Positions 1-6,432 of a DNA stretch of 7,517 bases are shown in pieces (the stretch's first letter is position 1; every line of letters starts with the position of its first letter). Under the pieces are notes generated by a model, which searched no databases, was not told the DNA's origin, and saw nothing but the letters and a program-made list of their open reading frames with translations. This stretch comes from Giesbergeria sp. (GTDB lineage: Bacteria; Pseudomonadota; Gammaproteobacteria; Burkholderiales; Burkholderiaceae_C). Location: the NCBI GenBank assembly GCA_017987055.1, contig JAGNUJ010000073.1, positions 1 to 7,517 on the forward strand, given 5' to 3'. The translations under genes and the position numbers were made by a program.

Positions 1-1916
1 GGCTTGGTCAATGGTGGCACGTCCGACAGGCTGCGCGGCAGGTGCAGGGTAAAAATAGTGCCTTCTCCCACTTGGCTGTCAAACGCCAGTGTGCCTTTGA
101 GTGACTGGGTGACGATGCTGTGCACGATGTGCAGCCCCAAGCCGCTGCCGCCACTGGCGCGCCGGGTGGTAAAGAACGGCTCAAATACGCGCGCGTGCAG
201 CTCGGGCGCAATGCCTTGGCCGTCGTCGCTGAAGGTCAGGCAAATTTGGCTGCCTTCTTCGGCGACGGCAATGATGATGTGGCCGGACTGCTCGGGCTTG
301 AAAGCGTGGGTCAGTGCGTTCATCAGCAGGTTGGTCAGCACCTGCGAAAACGCGCCCGGCAGGCTGTCCATCGTCAGCTCGGGCGGGCAGTCGACGTGGA
401 TTTGGATGGGGGATTTTTTCAGGTGCGGGCGCAGGCTGAGCAGCACTTCGTCGATGTAGCTGGCAACGCCAAAAACGCGCCGCTCGCCGCCGGTTTGATC
501 GACCGCGACTTGTTTAAAGCTTTGAATCAGGTCAGCGGCGCGCTGGCTGTTGAGCGCCATCAGCTGCGTCGCTTGCGCGGCGGTGGCGAAGTAGTCGCTC
601 AAGCCCTCCTCGCTCAGCTCGCCGGCTTGGTAGGCGCGGTGGGTTTTTTGGGTTTCCGCGCTGAGATGGGTGGCAGCTGACAGCAGCACGCCAATCGGTG
701 TGTTGACCTCGTGCGCCACGCCGGCCACCAAGCCGCCCAAGGCCGCGAGCTTTTCTACCTGCACCAGCGCGTTTTGCATTTGCTGCTGCTGCGCCAGTGC
801 CAGCTCGGCCTGCTGCTTGGCGGCAATCAGCGCTTGGCGGGTTTGCTCGCGCTCGGTCACGTCGCGCAGGGTGACGGTGGCCAGGCGCGCGCCCGCCTCG
901 CCGCTGTGCGACAGGCTGATCTCGACCAGCGCTTGGCTGCCGTCGCGCTTGAGGGCAGTCAGCGCCGCCCGCTCGTTCATTGCGCGGTTGCGCGGGCGGT
1001 TGATTTGCTGAAAGTATTGGCTGCGCTGGGCTTGGTGGACTTCGCGGTAGTCCAGCGGAATCAACTGCTCGACCACCATGCCCAGCAACTCGTCATTGCG
1101 GTAGCCAAAAAACTGCTCGGCCATCTGGTTGGCGCGCACGATGCGGCCATCGGGCGCTACCGACAGCATTGCGTCTGGCGCGGTATCGAGTAGCAAGTCC
1201 AGCTGCTCGCGGGTGTGGCGGATGGTGGCGTTGGCGGCGACCAAGCGGTTCAAAAAGCGCAGCAGCGCCCAAGTGGCCACCACCATCGCCAACACTACCA
1301 GCGCGCCGCCGATGCGCGAAAACCGCGTCGCCTCGGCGTGGATGGCTTTGGCGGTGTGCAGCGTTGCTTGCGCGCGCGCCACGGCGCGGCTATTGAGCAG
1401 GTCCAAGGCCTTGAGCGCGACGCTGTCATCGGCCTGCACCATCGCATCAATCTCGGCCGACGATGCACCGGCGGCCACCATCGGTGCCACCAGCCGGTAT
1501 TTGCTGGCGTAGTCCTCAAAGGTGGTGCGCACTTGGTTCAGCGCGGCCTTGTCACCGGGCTCGCGCAGCAGGTGGTCGAGCCGGTCAAACTGCGCCCGAA
1601 AGTTGACGATGTCGCTCTCGATGCGGGCTTGGTAGCGCATTGGGTCGCGGCGCAGCACCAAGTTTTTGACGTTGTGGATGAAGCCGCCGTAGCCGATGTG
1701 GCGGTTAATTTCGGTTTGCGCTTCGCCAATGGCCGTGGCGCGGGCGTTGTGCTCTTCCCAAGCCACCTCGGCCGCGTGAAAGCGCGACAAGCTGAGCGCA
1801 CCAAAGGCCACTGCCAGCCCAATCACCGCAGCGCCGCACAGCGTGATCAGCTGCGTGTATTTGCGCTGCGCGCTGGAGAGGTCAGGGGCGTCAGGTTCGT
1901 GCGGGGTTTGGAGCAT
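1..1916 (-). CDS. PAS-containing membrane sensor histidine kinase, C-terminal end cut by window edge
   Basis: This reads as a two-component sensor kinase that autophosphorylates on His and would pass the phosphate to a response regulator not present here. About 638 residues are visible and the frame is open at the left edge, so only a short tail is missing. Membrane segments lie at about residues 23-43 and 202-222 and bracket a largely helical sensor region of about 160 residues, presumably periplasmic. A PAS domain follows (about 236-355, with [10 protein letters not shown] near its start), then a Gln-rich coiled linker. The H-box is AHEVNTPIG with His402. The ATPase domain shows the N-box (NLLMNAL, Asn533), G1 (DDGQGI, 564-569), F-box (FEPFFTTR, 578-585) and G2 (GGSGLGL, 589-595), so every catalytic motif is intact. 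ATG at 1916 is chosen because it precedes the first membrane helix; its ribosome-binding site is weak and it overlaps moaC by 26 bp, which suggests translational coupling. The sensed signal is unknown. Confidence 0.93.
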   Translation of the reverse strand, partial: MLQTPHEPDAPDLSSAQRKYTQLITLCGAAVIGLAVAFGALSLSRFHAAEVAWEEHNARATAIGEAQTEINRHIGYGGFIHNVKNLVLRRDPMRYQARIESDIVNFRAQFDRLDHLLREPGDKAALNQVRTTFEDYASKYRLVAPMVAAGASSAEIDAMVQADDSVALKALDLLNSRAVARAQATLHTAKAIHAEATRFSRIGGALVVLAMVVATWALLRFLNRLVAANATIRHTREQLDLLLDTAPDAMLSVAPDGRIVRANQMAEQFFGYRNDELLGMVVEQLIPLDYREVHQAQRSQYFQQINRPRNRAMNERAALTALKRDGSQALVEISLSHSGEAGARLATVTLRDVTEREQTRQALIAAKQQAELALAQQQQMQNALVQVEKLAALGGLVAGVAHEVNTPIGVLLSAATHLSAETQKTHRAYQAGELSEEGLSDYFATAAQATQLMALNSQRAADLIQSFKQVAVDQTGGERRVFGVASYIDEVLLSLRPHLKKSPIQIHVDCPPELTMDSLPGAFSQVLTNLLMNALTHAFKPEQSGHIIIAVAEEGSQICLTFSDDGQGIAPELHARVFEPFFTTRRASGGSGLGLHIVHSIVTQSLKGTLAFDSQVGEGTIFTLHLPRSLSDVPPLTK

Positions 1917-2406
1917 GGCTGGGCACCACAAAACTGCCTGATTTACCGCCGTGCTTTTCCAGCACGCGCACGCCGTGGATGGACATGCCCCGGTCGGCGG
2001 CTTTGCACATGTCGTAAATCGTCAGCAGCGCCACTTGCACTGCCGTGAGGGCTTCCATCTCGACGCCGGTTTGGCCTATGGTTTCGACGGTTGCAGTGCA
2101 ATATATGCCGCAAGCGCCCGGCTGGTGTGCGCTAGCAGCTTCGAATTCGATAGCAACGCGGGTCAGCGCCAGCGGGTGGCACAGCGGGATCAGGTCGCTG
2201 GTTTTTTTGGCGCCTTGGATGCCGGCGATGCGGGCAATGCCCAGCACGTCGCCTTTTTTGGCGTTGCCCGCTTCGATCAGGGCCAGCGTGGCGGGCAGCA
2301 TCTCGATGCACCCGCCAGCGACGGCGATGCGGTGGGTAGCGGGCTTGGCGGCAACGTCCACCATGTGGGCTTGGCCGTGGGCGTCAAAGTGGGTGAGTGC
2401 GGACAT
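1891..2406 (-). CDS. moaC: Cyclic pyranopterin monophosphate synthase MoaC
   Basis: MoaC acts in the cytoplasm in molybdenum cofactor synthesis. It converts the 3',8-cyclo-GTP product of MoaA into cyclic pyranopterin monophosphate. The 171-residue product is slightly longer than the usual ~160. It carries the family signature [13 protein letters not shown] from residue 50, then [14 protein letters not shown] (66-79), and the YDMCKA block (131-136) with Asp132 and Lys135, which match the active-site Asp128 and Lys131 of the E. coli enzyme. Lys51, Lys67 and His77 are also present. GVEMEALTA (114-122) and HGGKSG (152-157) are further conserved blocks. The ATG at 2406 gives the standard N-terminus ([17 protein letters not shown]), although the upstream ribosome-binding site is poor. 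The gene is divergent from the protease gene and overlaps the downstream histidine kinase by 26 bp. No other molybdenum cofactor gene is in the window. The last ~12 residues after the conserved core are a variable tail. Confidence 0.97.
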   Translation of the reverse strand: MSALTHFDAHGQAHMVDVAAKPATHRIAVAGGCIEMLPATLALIEAGNAKKGDVLGIARIAGIQGAKKTSDLIPLCHPLALTRVAIEFEAASAHQPGACGIYCTATVETIGQTGVEMEALTAVQVALLTIYDMCKAADRGMSIHGVRVLEKHGGKSGSFVVPSHAPNPART

Positions 2407-2527
2407 GGGGCAGAGTCTTTAGTTTGGAGGTCAGCGCGCGCTGCGGTGGGAAACATTCGGGGTGACGGGGCATCATACGGCGATGCTTTTCGCTTCTGGA
2501 TGCTGCTTTCGCTCAGGGATACCCTCT
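2407..2527. promoter_or_regulatory. Divergent intergenic region between moaC and the M48 protease gene
   Basis: This 121-bp gap must hold the promoters for both divergent genes. I could not assign convincing -35/-10 boxes on either strand. It contains a perfect 12-bp palindrome, CAGCGCGCGCTG, at 2432-2443, which could be an operator but is also the sort of sequence expected by chance in GC-rich DNA. AGGGA at 2515-2519 is a good ribosome-binding site for the ATG at 2528, with 8 bases between. Confidence 0.4.
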
Positions 2528-2611
2528 ATGCTATTTTTTAAGTCAAATCAGCCTCTAGCCCAATGGATACGGGCGCTAGCAGCTATTATTTTAGTAGTTT
2601 TATCGCTGTCG
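2528..2611 (+). repeat. AT-rich block with interrupted palindrome, resembling a dispersed Comamonadaceae repeat, used as signal-peptide coding sequence
   Basis: The first ~80 bases of the protease gene are much richer in A and T than the rest. They contain the interrupted palindrome CTAGCCC (2555-2561) / GGGCGCTAG (2571-2579), then AGCTATTATTTTAGTAG. From memory, the pattern AAATCAGCCTCTAGC...GCGCTAGCAGCTATT resembles a short palindromic element that recurs between genes in Acidovorax- and Rhodoferax-type genomes. Here it is in frame and encodes the N-terminal hydrophobic stretch. Only one copy is visible in the window, so repeat status rests on recollection. Confidence 0.45.
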
Positions 2612-4078
2612 GGCACACCGGCTGGCGCGCAGTCGGGCTTGCCGACGCTGGGCGATGCGGGTGATTTGACCGTCGGCGATGAGCGCCGCTTGGGCGACCG
2701 CATCATCCGCGAGCTGTACCGCGATCCGGATTACATCGACGACGCGGTGCTTGACGAGTACGTCAACAACCTCTGGCAGTCGCTGCTGGCGGCGGCGCGC
2801 GCGCGCGGTGAGCTCTCGCCCGAGTTGGACGAGCGCTTTGCTTGGGCCGTGCTGCTGGGGCGCGACCGCACGGTGAATGCCTTTGCGCTGCCGGGCGGTT
2901 ATTTGGGCGTGCATTTGGGGCTGATGGGGGTGGTCGGCAGCCGCGACGAGCTGGCCTCGGTGCTGGCGCACGAGCTGAGCCATGTCACGCAGCGCCACAT
3001 CGCGCGCTTGATGAGCAACCAAGGGCGCAATACGCCGCTGATGCTGGGGGCGATGGTGCTGGGCGCGCTGGCGGCGAGCAAAAACCCGGCGGCGGCGCAG
3101 GCGTTGATGGTCGGCGGGCAGGCGCTGTTGGTGCAAAACCAGCTCAACTTCTCGCGCGATATGGAGAGAGAAGCCGACCGCATTGGCTACGGGCTGATGG
3201 CACCGGCCGGCTTTGCGCCGCAGGGTTTTGTCGGCATGTTTGACAAGCTGCAGCAGGCCAACCGCTTGAACGACAACGGCTCGTGGCCGTATTTGCGCAG
3301 CCACCCTTTGAACTCGCAGCGCATAGCCGATATGCAGTCGCGCCAGCTGCCGGGCAGCAGCGCCGCAGCGCCGCAAGCGGGCACAGAGGACGCGATGCTG
3401 GCGGCGCGCGCCCGCGTGCTGTCCAATCCCGGTGTCGATGTGCTGCGCCAGTGGCTGGCCCAGCCGCAGGGCACGGCGTTTGCAACGCTGGAGCCGGTGC
3501 GCCAAGCCGCCGTGCTGTACGCCGCCGCGCTGGCCGCCAGCGAGTTGCGCGAGCCGGCAGCGGCGCGCAAGCTGCTGGCGCGTTTGCTCGAATCGGTGCG
3601 CAGCGACGCGCCAGCGCTGCGCCAAGCGCAGTTGTTGAGCGCCGAAGTCGAGTTGGCCGCCGGCCAGCCCGAGGCGGCGCTGCGGGCGTTGCCCACCAGC
3701 AGCGGGCGACCCGAGCTGCTGCTGCGCGCGCGGGCGCTGCTGCAAACGCCGCGAGCGCGGTTAAAGGGCGATGCCGAGATGGCGCAAGTGGCTGGCCGGT
3801 TGCAAACCCGCGTCGCCACCCAGCCGCAAGATGGCGGTGCGTGGCAGCTGCTGGCCAGCGTGTGGCAGGCGCAAGGCCAAGGTTTGCGCGCGGTGCGCGC
3901 TGAGGCCGAGGCGCACGCGGCGCGTTATGACTACGCCGCGGCGGTGGACCGTTTTAAAGCGGGGCAGGATTTGGCGCGCAGCAGCCACGCGCCGGGTGAC
4001 TTTGTCGAGGCGTCGATCATCGACACCCGGCTGCGCGCGCTGCAGTCACTTTTGCGCGAACAGGCGGCTGAGCGCTGA
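2528..4078 (+). CDS. bepA: BepA-like M48 family zinc metalloprotease with helical (TPR-like) C-terminal region, secreted
   Basis: This is a periplasmic metalloprotease/chaperone of the BepA (YfgC) type, which in E. coli degrades stalled outer-membrane proteins and helps LptD assembly. The start at 2528 (516 residues) has a good ribosome-binding site and begins a clear signal peptide with hydrophobic core at about 14-29 and likely cleavage after AGA (32-34). A GTG at 2462 in the same frame is less likely. The catalytic motif is HELSH (148-152), with His148, Glu149 and His152. The third zinc ligand is Glu213 in MEREADRIG, and LRSHPLNSQRIAD carries His259, equivalent to the BepA regulatory His246. 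From about 300 to 516 the protein is Ala- and Leu-rich helical sequence, fitting the TPR part of BepA. Length is close to BepA (487). The gene ends inside the convergent membrane-protein gene (33-bp overlap). The family is certain; orthology to BepA itself is likely but not proven. Confidence 0.93.
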   Translation: MLFFKSNQPLAQWIRALAAIILVVLSLSGTPAGAQSGLPTLGDAGDLTVGDERRLGDRIIRELYRDPDYIDDAVLDEYVNNLWQSLLAAARARGELSPELDERFAWAVLLGRDRTVNAFALPGGYLGVHLGLMGVVGSRDELASVLAHELSHVTQRHIARLMSNQGRNTPLMLGAMVLGALAASKNPAAAQALMVGGQALLVQNQLNFSRDMEREADRIGYGLMAPAGFAPQGFVGMFDKLQQANRLNDNGSWPYLRSHPLNSQRIADMQSRQLPGSSAAAPQAGTEDAMLAARARVLSNPGVDVLRQWLAQPQGTAFATLEPVRQAAVLYAAALAASELREPAAARKLLARLLESVRSDAPALRQAQLLSAEVELAAGQPEAALRALPTSSGRPELLLRARALLQTPRARLKGDAEMAQVAGRLQTRVATQPQDGGAWQLLASVWQAQGQGLRAVRAEAEAHAARYDYAAAVDRFKAGQDLARSSHAPGDFVEASIIDTRLRALQSLLREQAAER

Positions 4079-4399
4079 ATCGATCACGACGCCAATCAGC
4101 GAGTACAGCAGCGAGCCCAGCAGCGCCGCGCCAAAGCCGCGCACATAAAAACCGTCGAGCACGCCCGCCGCTGACCAAAACATCAGCGCGTTGATGACGA
4201 ACAAAAACAGCCCCACCGTGACGATGGTCACTGGCAGGGTCAGCAGCACCAGCACCGGGCGCAGCACCGCGTTGAACAAGCCGATAACAAAGGCGGCGAT
4301 CAGCGCCGAGCCAAAGCTATCGACCTGCACGCCGCTGTACAGGTAAGCCACCAGCAGCAAGGCGCTGGCGCTGATGAACCATTGAATGATGAGTTTCAT
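4046..4399 (-). CDS. Small integral membrane protein, YvlD / phage holin 4-2 family (PF04020-like)
   Basis: The 117-residue protein is almost entirely hydrophobic, with four predicted membrane helices at about 5-23, 31-50, 56-78 and 88-108. The block GLFNAVLRPVL (40-50) followed by LTLPVTIVTVGLF (53-65) and the INALMFW motif (69-75) is characteristic of the YvlD family, named phage holin in databases although these are ordinary chromosomal proteins. Its function is unknown, and nothing here suggests lysis. ATG at 4399 begins the first helix directly; no clear Shine-Dalgarno sequence precedes it. It lies 52 bp downstream of the DUF475 gene in the same direction with no terminator seen between, so it may be co-transcribed with it. 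Its last 11 codons overlap the 3' end of the M48 protease gene on the other strand. Confidence 0.88.
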   Translation of the reverse strand: MKLIIQWFISASALLLVAYLYSGVQVDSFGSALIAAFVIGLFNAVLRPVLVLLTLPVTIVTVGLFLFVINALMFWSAAGVLDGFYVRGFGAALLGSLLYSLIGVVIDSALSRLFAQK

Positions 4400-4451
4400 T
4401 TTTGCCAGTGACTAGAGAAGTCGGGGGGTGCTGTCGCGTTGCGGCACCGTT

Positions 4452-5486
4452 TCAGGCGTAGTGTTCTGGGTGCTTCTTGCGGTGGCGCAGCGACGACCAC
4501 ACCGAGGCACCGATGAAGCCCACGCCGATCAGGCCGGTGATGACTTCAGAGACATGCACCGTGGTGCCCAGCAGCATGATGAAGGCCAGCGCGCCAATGG
4601 CGTAGTGCGCACCGTGCTCCAGATAGATGTACTCGTTCAAAGTGCCCCGGTTGACCAAATACACGGTCATGGAGCGCACAAACATGGCGCCAATCGCCAA
4701 GCCCAGCATGATGATGACCACGTCTTTGGTGATGGCGAAAGCGCCGATTACGCCGTCAAAAGAGAAGGAGGCATCGAGCACTTCGAGGTACAAAAAGCTG
4801 GCAAAGCCCGAGCGCTGGATGGTTTTGACCGCCGCATCGCCCTCTTCTTCATTCTCAAACAGCGCGCCGACCGCATCGACGGCCAGATACAGCAACACAC
4901 CCAGCACGCCGGCGACGAAGACGCGCGACTGCTCGGCTTCAGGCACCCACCAGCGGGTGGAAAAGATGGCGCACAAAGCGATGAAGACGCTGATTTCATT
5001 GAATTTAGCGATTTTCGTCAGGCGCTCTTCCAGCGCACCGAGCCAATGGGTTTCTTTGTTGCTGTCAAACAGAAAGTTCAGAAACACCAGCAGCAAAAAC
5101 ATGCCGCCAAACGACGAAATCACCGGGTAGGCCGCCGTGAGTACTTGGGAGTATTGGGTCGGCTCATTGAGCGCCATTTGTATCGTGTCCATCGTGCTGA
5201 TGCCGCCAGAGAAGCTGACGATGACGATAGGAAAAACCAGCCGCATACCAAAAACGGCCACCAAGATACCAACCGTCAGGAAGGCTTGGCGCCAAAATTC
5301 GGACATGTCCTTGAGCACACCGGCGTTGACCACCGCGTTGTCAAACGACAGGCTTACTTCCAAGATGGCAAGAACGGTGACCAGCCATAGCGCCGTCCAC
5401 AGACCCATACTGTGTTGGGTGCCCCACCAGCCGGCAATGCCGATGCACAGGGCGGTCACTAAGAAGGAAATTCTGAATTCTTTCAT
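4452..5486 (-). CDS. DUF475 family polytopic membrane protein (TerC-like), ter-associated
   Basis: This 344-residue inner-membrane protein has roughly nine hydrophobic segments (for example 6-22, 29-48, 67-90, 122-140, 164-177, 188-208, 229-251, 256-276 and 295-329). Two motifs with membrane-embedded acidic residues stand out: EVSLSFDNAVV (43-53; Glu43, Asp49, Asn50) and EVLDASFSFDGVIGAF (235-250; Glu235, Asp238, Asp244). They resemble each other and the ExxLSxDN motif of TerC/Alx-type transporters, fitting a protein built from two related halves. A soluble acidic loop (ENEEEGD, 211-217) separates them. DUF475 proteins are commonly encoded beside terD genes, as here, where it is divergent from terD. 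A role in metal-ion transport or as the membrane anchor of Ter proteins is inferred. ATG at 5486 opens directly into helix one; the nearest purine-rich site (TAAGG) is unusually far upstream. Confidence 0.9.
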   Translation of the reverse strand: MKEFRISFLVTALCIGIAGWWGTQHSMGLWTALWLVTVLAILEVSLSFDNAVVNAGVLKDMSEFWRQAFLTVGILVAVFGMRLVFPIVIVSFSGGISTMDTIQMALNEPTQYSQVLTAAYPVISSFGGMFLLLVFLNFLFDSNKETHWLGALEERLTKIAKFNEISVFIALCAIFSTRWWVPEAEQSRVFVAGVLGVLLYLAVDAVGALFENEEEGDAAVKTIQRSGFASFLYLEVLDASFSFDGVIGAFAITKDVVIIMLGLAIGAMFVRSMTVYLVNRGTLNEYIYLEHGAHYAIGALAFIMLLGTTVHVSEVITGLIGVGFIGASVWSSLRHRKKHPEHYA

Positions 5487-5497
5487 TGAATTTTTTT

Positions 5498-5509
5498 AGC
5501 CTTACGGCT
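5498..5509 (-). promoter_or_regulatory. Small hairpin in the DUF475 leader containing the only SD-like sequence
   Basis: On the minus strand AGCC-GTAA-GGCT can fold into a 4-bp stem with a 4-base loop, followed by seven A residues and then the DUF475 start. The only Shine-Dalgarno-like bases (TAAGG) lie partly in the loop and stem. The stem is short, so a regulatory role is speculative. Confidence 0.25.
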
Positions 5510-5534
5510 GTGTAGGGGGCGACATGGGAAGGGG

Positions 5535-5560
5535 AAGCAAACGTCCTGACGGGACTGCTT
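5535..5560. repeat. Imperfect inverted repeat, candidate operator
   Basis: AAGCA (5535-5539) pairs with TGCTT (5556-5560), and GTCC (5543-5546) pairs with GGAC (5552-5555). There is a 3-base bulge (AAC) on the left and a 5-base centre (TGACG). That makes nine paired positions in 26 bases, placed upstream of both divergent genes. It could be a protein-binding site or, in the DUF475 transcript, an RNA hairpin. Confidence 0.4.
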
Positions 5561-5568
5561 GATAAGAG

Positions 5569-5598
5569 GTTTCAGCGCAAAGCGCAGCAGGGCGAAAC
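5569..5598. repeat. Nested inverted repeat (GTTTC...GAAAC enclosing GCGC-AAA-GCGC)
   Basis: An outer GTTTC (5569-5573) and GAAAC (5594-5598) enclose a tight GCGC-AAA-GCGC hairpin (5575-5585). It lies immediately beside the inverted repeat at 5535-5560. Short stems like these arise by chance, so its value is mainly its position in the divergent promoter region. Confidence 0.25.
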
Positions 5599-5641
5599 AT
5601 ACACTAGAATTAAAAAATCGCCTGTTTCTTGGGCATCTTCT

Positions 5642-5650
5642 TGCTACAAA
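5642..5650 (+). promoter_or_regulatory. Candidate extended -10 promoter element for terD
   Basis: TGCTACAAA fits the extended -10 pattern (TG, one base, then TACAAA, four of six matches to TATAAT). No good -35 box lies 16-18 bases upstream. Transcription would start near 5657 and give a leader of about 60 bases before terD. This is a weak call made by eye. Confidence 0.25.
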
Positions 5651-5702
5651 AAATCAGGATATGGGCTGATCACCCTTTCCCTCGCTTACGTCTCTCAACC
5701 TG

Positions 5703-5707
5703 AAGGA
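5703..5707 (+). promoter_or_regulatory. Ribosome-binding site of terD
   Basis: AAGGA in the context TGAAGGAATC lies 8 bases before the ATG at 5716. It is a strong site and fixes the terD start, and it fits high expression of this gene. Confidence 0.75.
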
Positions 5708-5715
5708 ATCTATTA

Positions 5716-6291
5716 ATGGCAATCAGTCTGCAAAAAGGCGGCAACGTCAACTTGTCCAAAGAAGCCCCTGGTATGAAAAAAATGCTGGTGGGTTTAGGCT
5801 GGAGTTTGCGCGCTACCGACGGTGACGCTTTCGATTTGGATGGCAGTGCGTTTTTGCTCGGAGCGGGAGACAAAGTGCGCTCGGACGCCGATTTTGTGTT
5901 TTACAACCAGAACAAGTCCAGCGATGGCAGCGTGGTGCATTCGGGCGACAACCGCACCGGCGAAGGCGAGGGCGATGATGAAACCATCACCGTAGAGCTC
6001 GATAAAGTCCCTGCCGATGTGGAGAAAATTGCCGTGTGTGTGACGATCCACGACGCCGAGGCTAGGCGCCAGAACTTTGGCATGGTTTCTCGCGCCTATG
6101 TGCGCTGTGTCGATGCCATCACCAACGCCGAGGTCGCACGCTACGATCTGTCTGAAGACGCCTCTGTCGAGGCTGCGATGGTTTTTGGTGAAATCTACCG
6201 CCATAACGGCGAGTGGAAGTTCAAGGCGATGGGTCAGGGCTTTCAGGGCGGTTTGGGCCCGATGGCGAAAAACTTTGGCGTCAACGCCTAA
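5716..6291 (+). CDS. terD: TerD family calcium-binding stress/tellurite-resistance protein
   Basis: This 191-residue protein matches TerD (192 residues in enterobacterial plasmids) along its whole length. Visible family blocks are [15 protein letters not shown] (4-18), VGLGW (25-29), [14 protein letters not shown] (35-48), DADFVFYN (57-64), the acidic [13 protein letters not shown] (77-89) that belongs to the calcium-binding loops, [12 protein letters not shown] (111-122), [12 protein letters not shown] (139-150) and [16 protein letters not shown] (161-176). The block order and wording favour TerD over TerE or TerZ. Known TerD proteins are cytoplasmic, bind two calcium ions and are linked to tellurite, colicin and phage resistance and to general stress; the molecular action is not settled. 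The conserved Asp after GLGW is Ser30 here and the following DLDAS is DLDGS. The gene is first in the plus-strand ter cluster and is followed by a strong terminator-like hairpin. Confidence 0.96.
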   Translation: MAISLQKGGNVNLSKEAPGMKKMLVGLGWSLRATDGDAFDLDGSAFLLGAGDKVRSDADFVFYNQNKSSDGSVVHSGDNRTGEGEGDDETITVELDKVPADVEKIAVCVTIHDAEARRQNFGMVSRAYVRCVDAITNAEVARYDLSEDASVEAAMVFGEIYRHNGEWKFKAMGQGFQGGLGPMAKNFGVNA

Positions 6292-6296
6292 ATCAG

Positions 6297-6310
6297 GCGC
6301 CTTGGGGCGC
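6297..6310 (+). repeat. Small GC hairpin just after the terD stop
   Basis: GCGCC (6297-6301) and GGCGC (6306-6310) form a perfect 5-bp stem with a TTGG loop, five bases after the terD stop codon. No T-run follows, so it is not a terminator on its own. It could shield the mRNA 3' end or simply be chance. Confidence 0.35.
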
Positions 6311-6326
6311 TGAGGTGCTGGTGTCT

Positions 6327-6366
6327 GGGCCAGGGCGCACGGCTTGTGCTCCTGGCTCTTTTTTTT
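6327..6366 (+). terminator. Strong intrinsic (rho-independent) terminator or attenuator after terD
   Basis: GGGCCAGG (6327-6334) pairs with CCTGGCTC (6351-6358) as an 8-bp stem with one G-T pair. Above it, after a small internal loop (GC against T), GCAC (6337-6340) pairs with GTGC (6346-6349) around a GGCTT loop. Eight T residues follow directly (6359-6366). This is a textbook terminator shape. It would end most terD transcripts before terB, either as the end of a separate unit or as a partial stop that lowers terB and terZ expression. Confidence 0.85.
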
Positions 6367-6403
6367 GTGCGGAACGTGTTGCTGAAGGGCGTACCCAAGA
6401 CCT

Positions 6404-6428
6404 AGGCAATGGCTTGCCTCCATTTTTT
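6404..6428 (+). terminator. Second, weaker hairpin plus T-run just before terB
   Basis: AGGCAA (6404-6409) and TTGCCT (6414-6419) form a perfect 6-bp stem with a TGGC loop, followed after CCA by six T residues (6423-6428). The terB ribosome-binding site begins five bases later. The 3-base spacer makes it a poorer terminator than the one at 6327-6366. It could act as an attenuator or as a 5' end structure for terB mRNA. Confidence 0.45.
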
Positions 6429-6432
6429 CCTT

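Larger units (their letters stand above)
5487..5715. promoter_or_regulatory. Divergent regulatory region between the DUF475 gene and terD
   Basis: This 229-bp gap has no plausible gene. It must drive the DUF475 gene leftward and terD rightward. It is more AT-rich around 5600-5660 than the flanking genes, as expected of promoter DNA, and carries three stem-forming sequences: 5498-5509, 5535-5560 and 5569-5598. The arrangement suggests joint control of both genes by a shared regulator, but no known operator was recognised. Confidence 0.6.

Noticed and set aside
1215..2048. Plus-strand frame of 277 codons across the kinase and moaC
   Set aside because: It crosses two clearly identified minus-strand genes and shows no domain or ribosome-binding site.
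2432..2443. Perfect 12-bp palindrome CAGCGCGCGCTG as an operator
   Set aside because: The GC alternation is easily produced by chance in this GC-rich DNA and there is no second copy, so it was kept only as a note in the intergenic entry.
2462..2527. Upstream GTG (2462) and ATG (2483) starts for the M48 protease
   Set aside because: They would add residues before the signal peptide and have no good ribosome-binding site. The ATG at 2528 has AGGGA at the right distance and places the signal peptide at the N-terminus.
2600..3745. Long antisense open frame (381 codons) opposite the M48 protease gene
   Set aside because: It is rich in Arg, Gln and Ala with no recognisable domain, and lies opposite a protease with intact catalytic motifs. 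Long antisense frames are expected in GC-rich genes.
4046..4399. Prophage remnant, suggested by the phage-holin family name
   Set aside because: No phage genes surround it, and YvlD-type proteins are common single chromosomal genes.
4428..5390. Plus-strand frame of 320 codons opposite the DUF475 gene
   Set aside because: The product is a His/Asp/Gln-rich string, typical of the complement of a hydrophobic membrane-protein gene.
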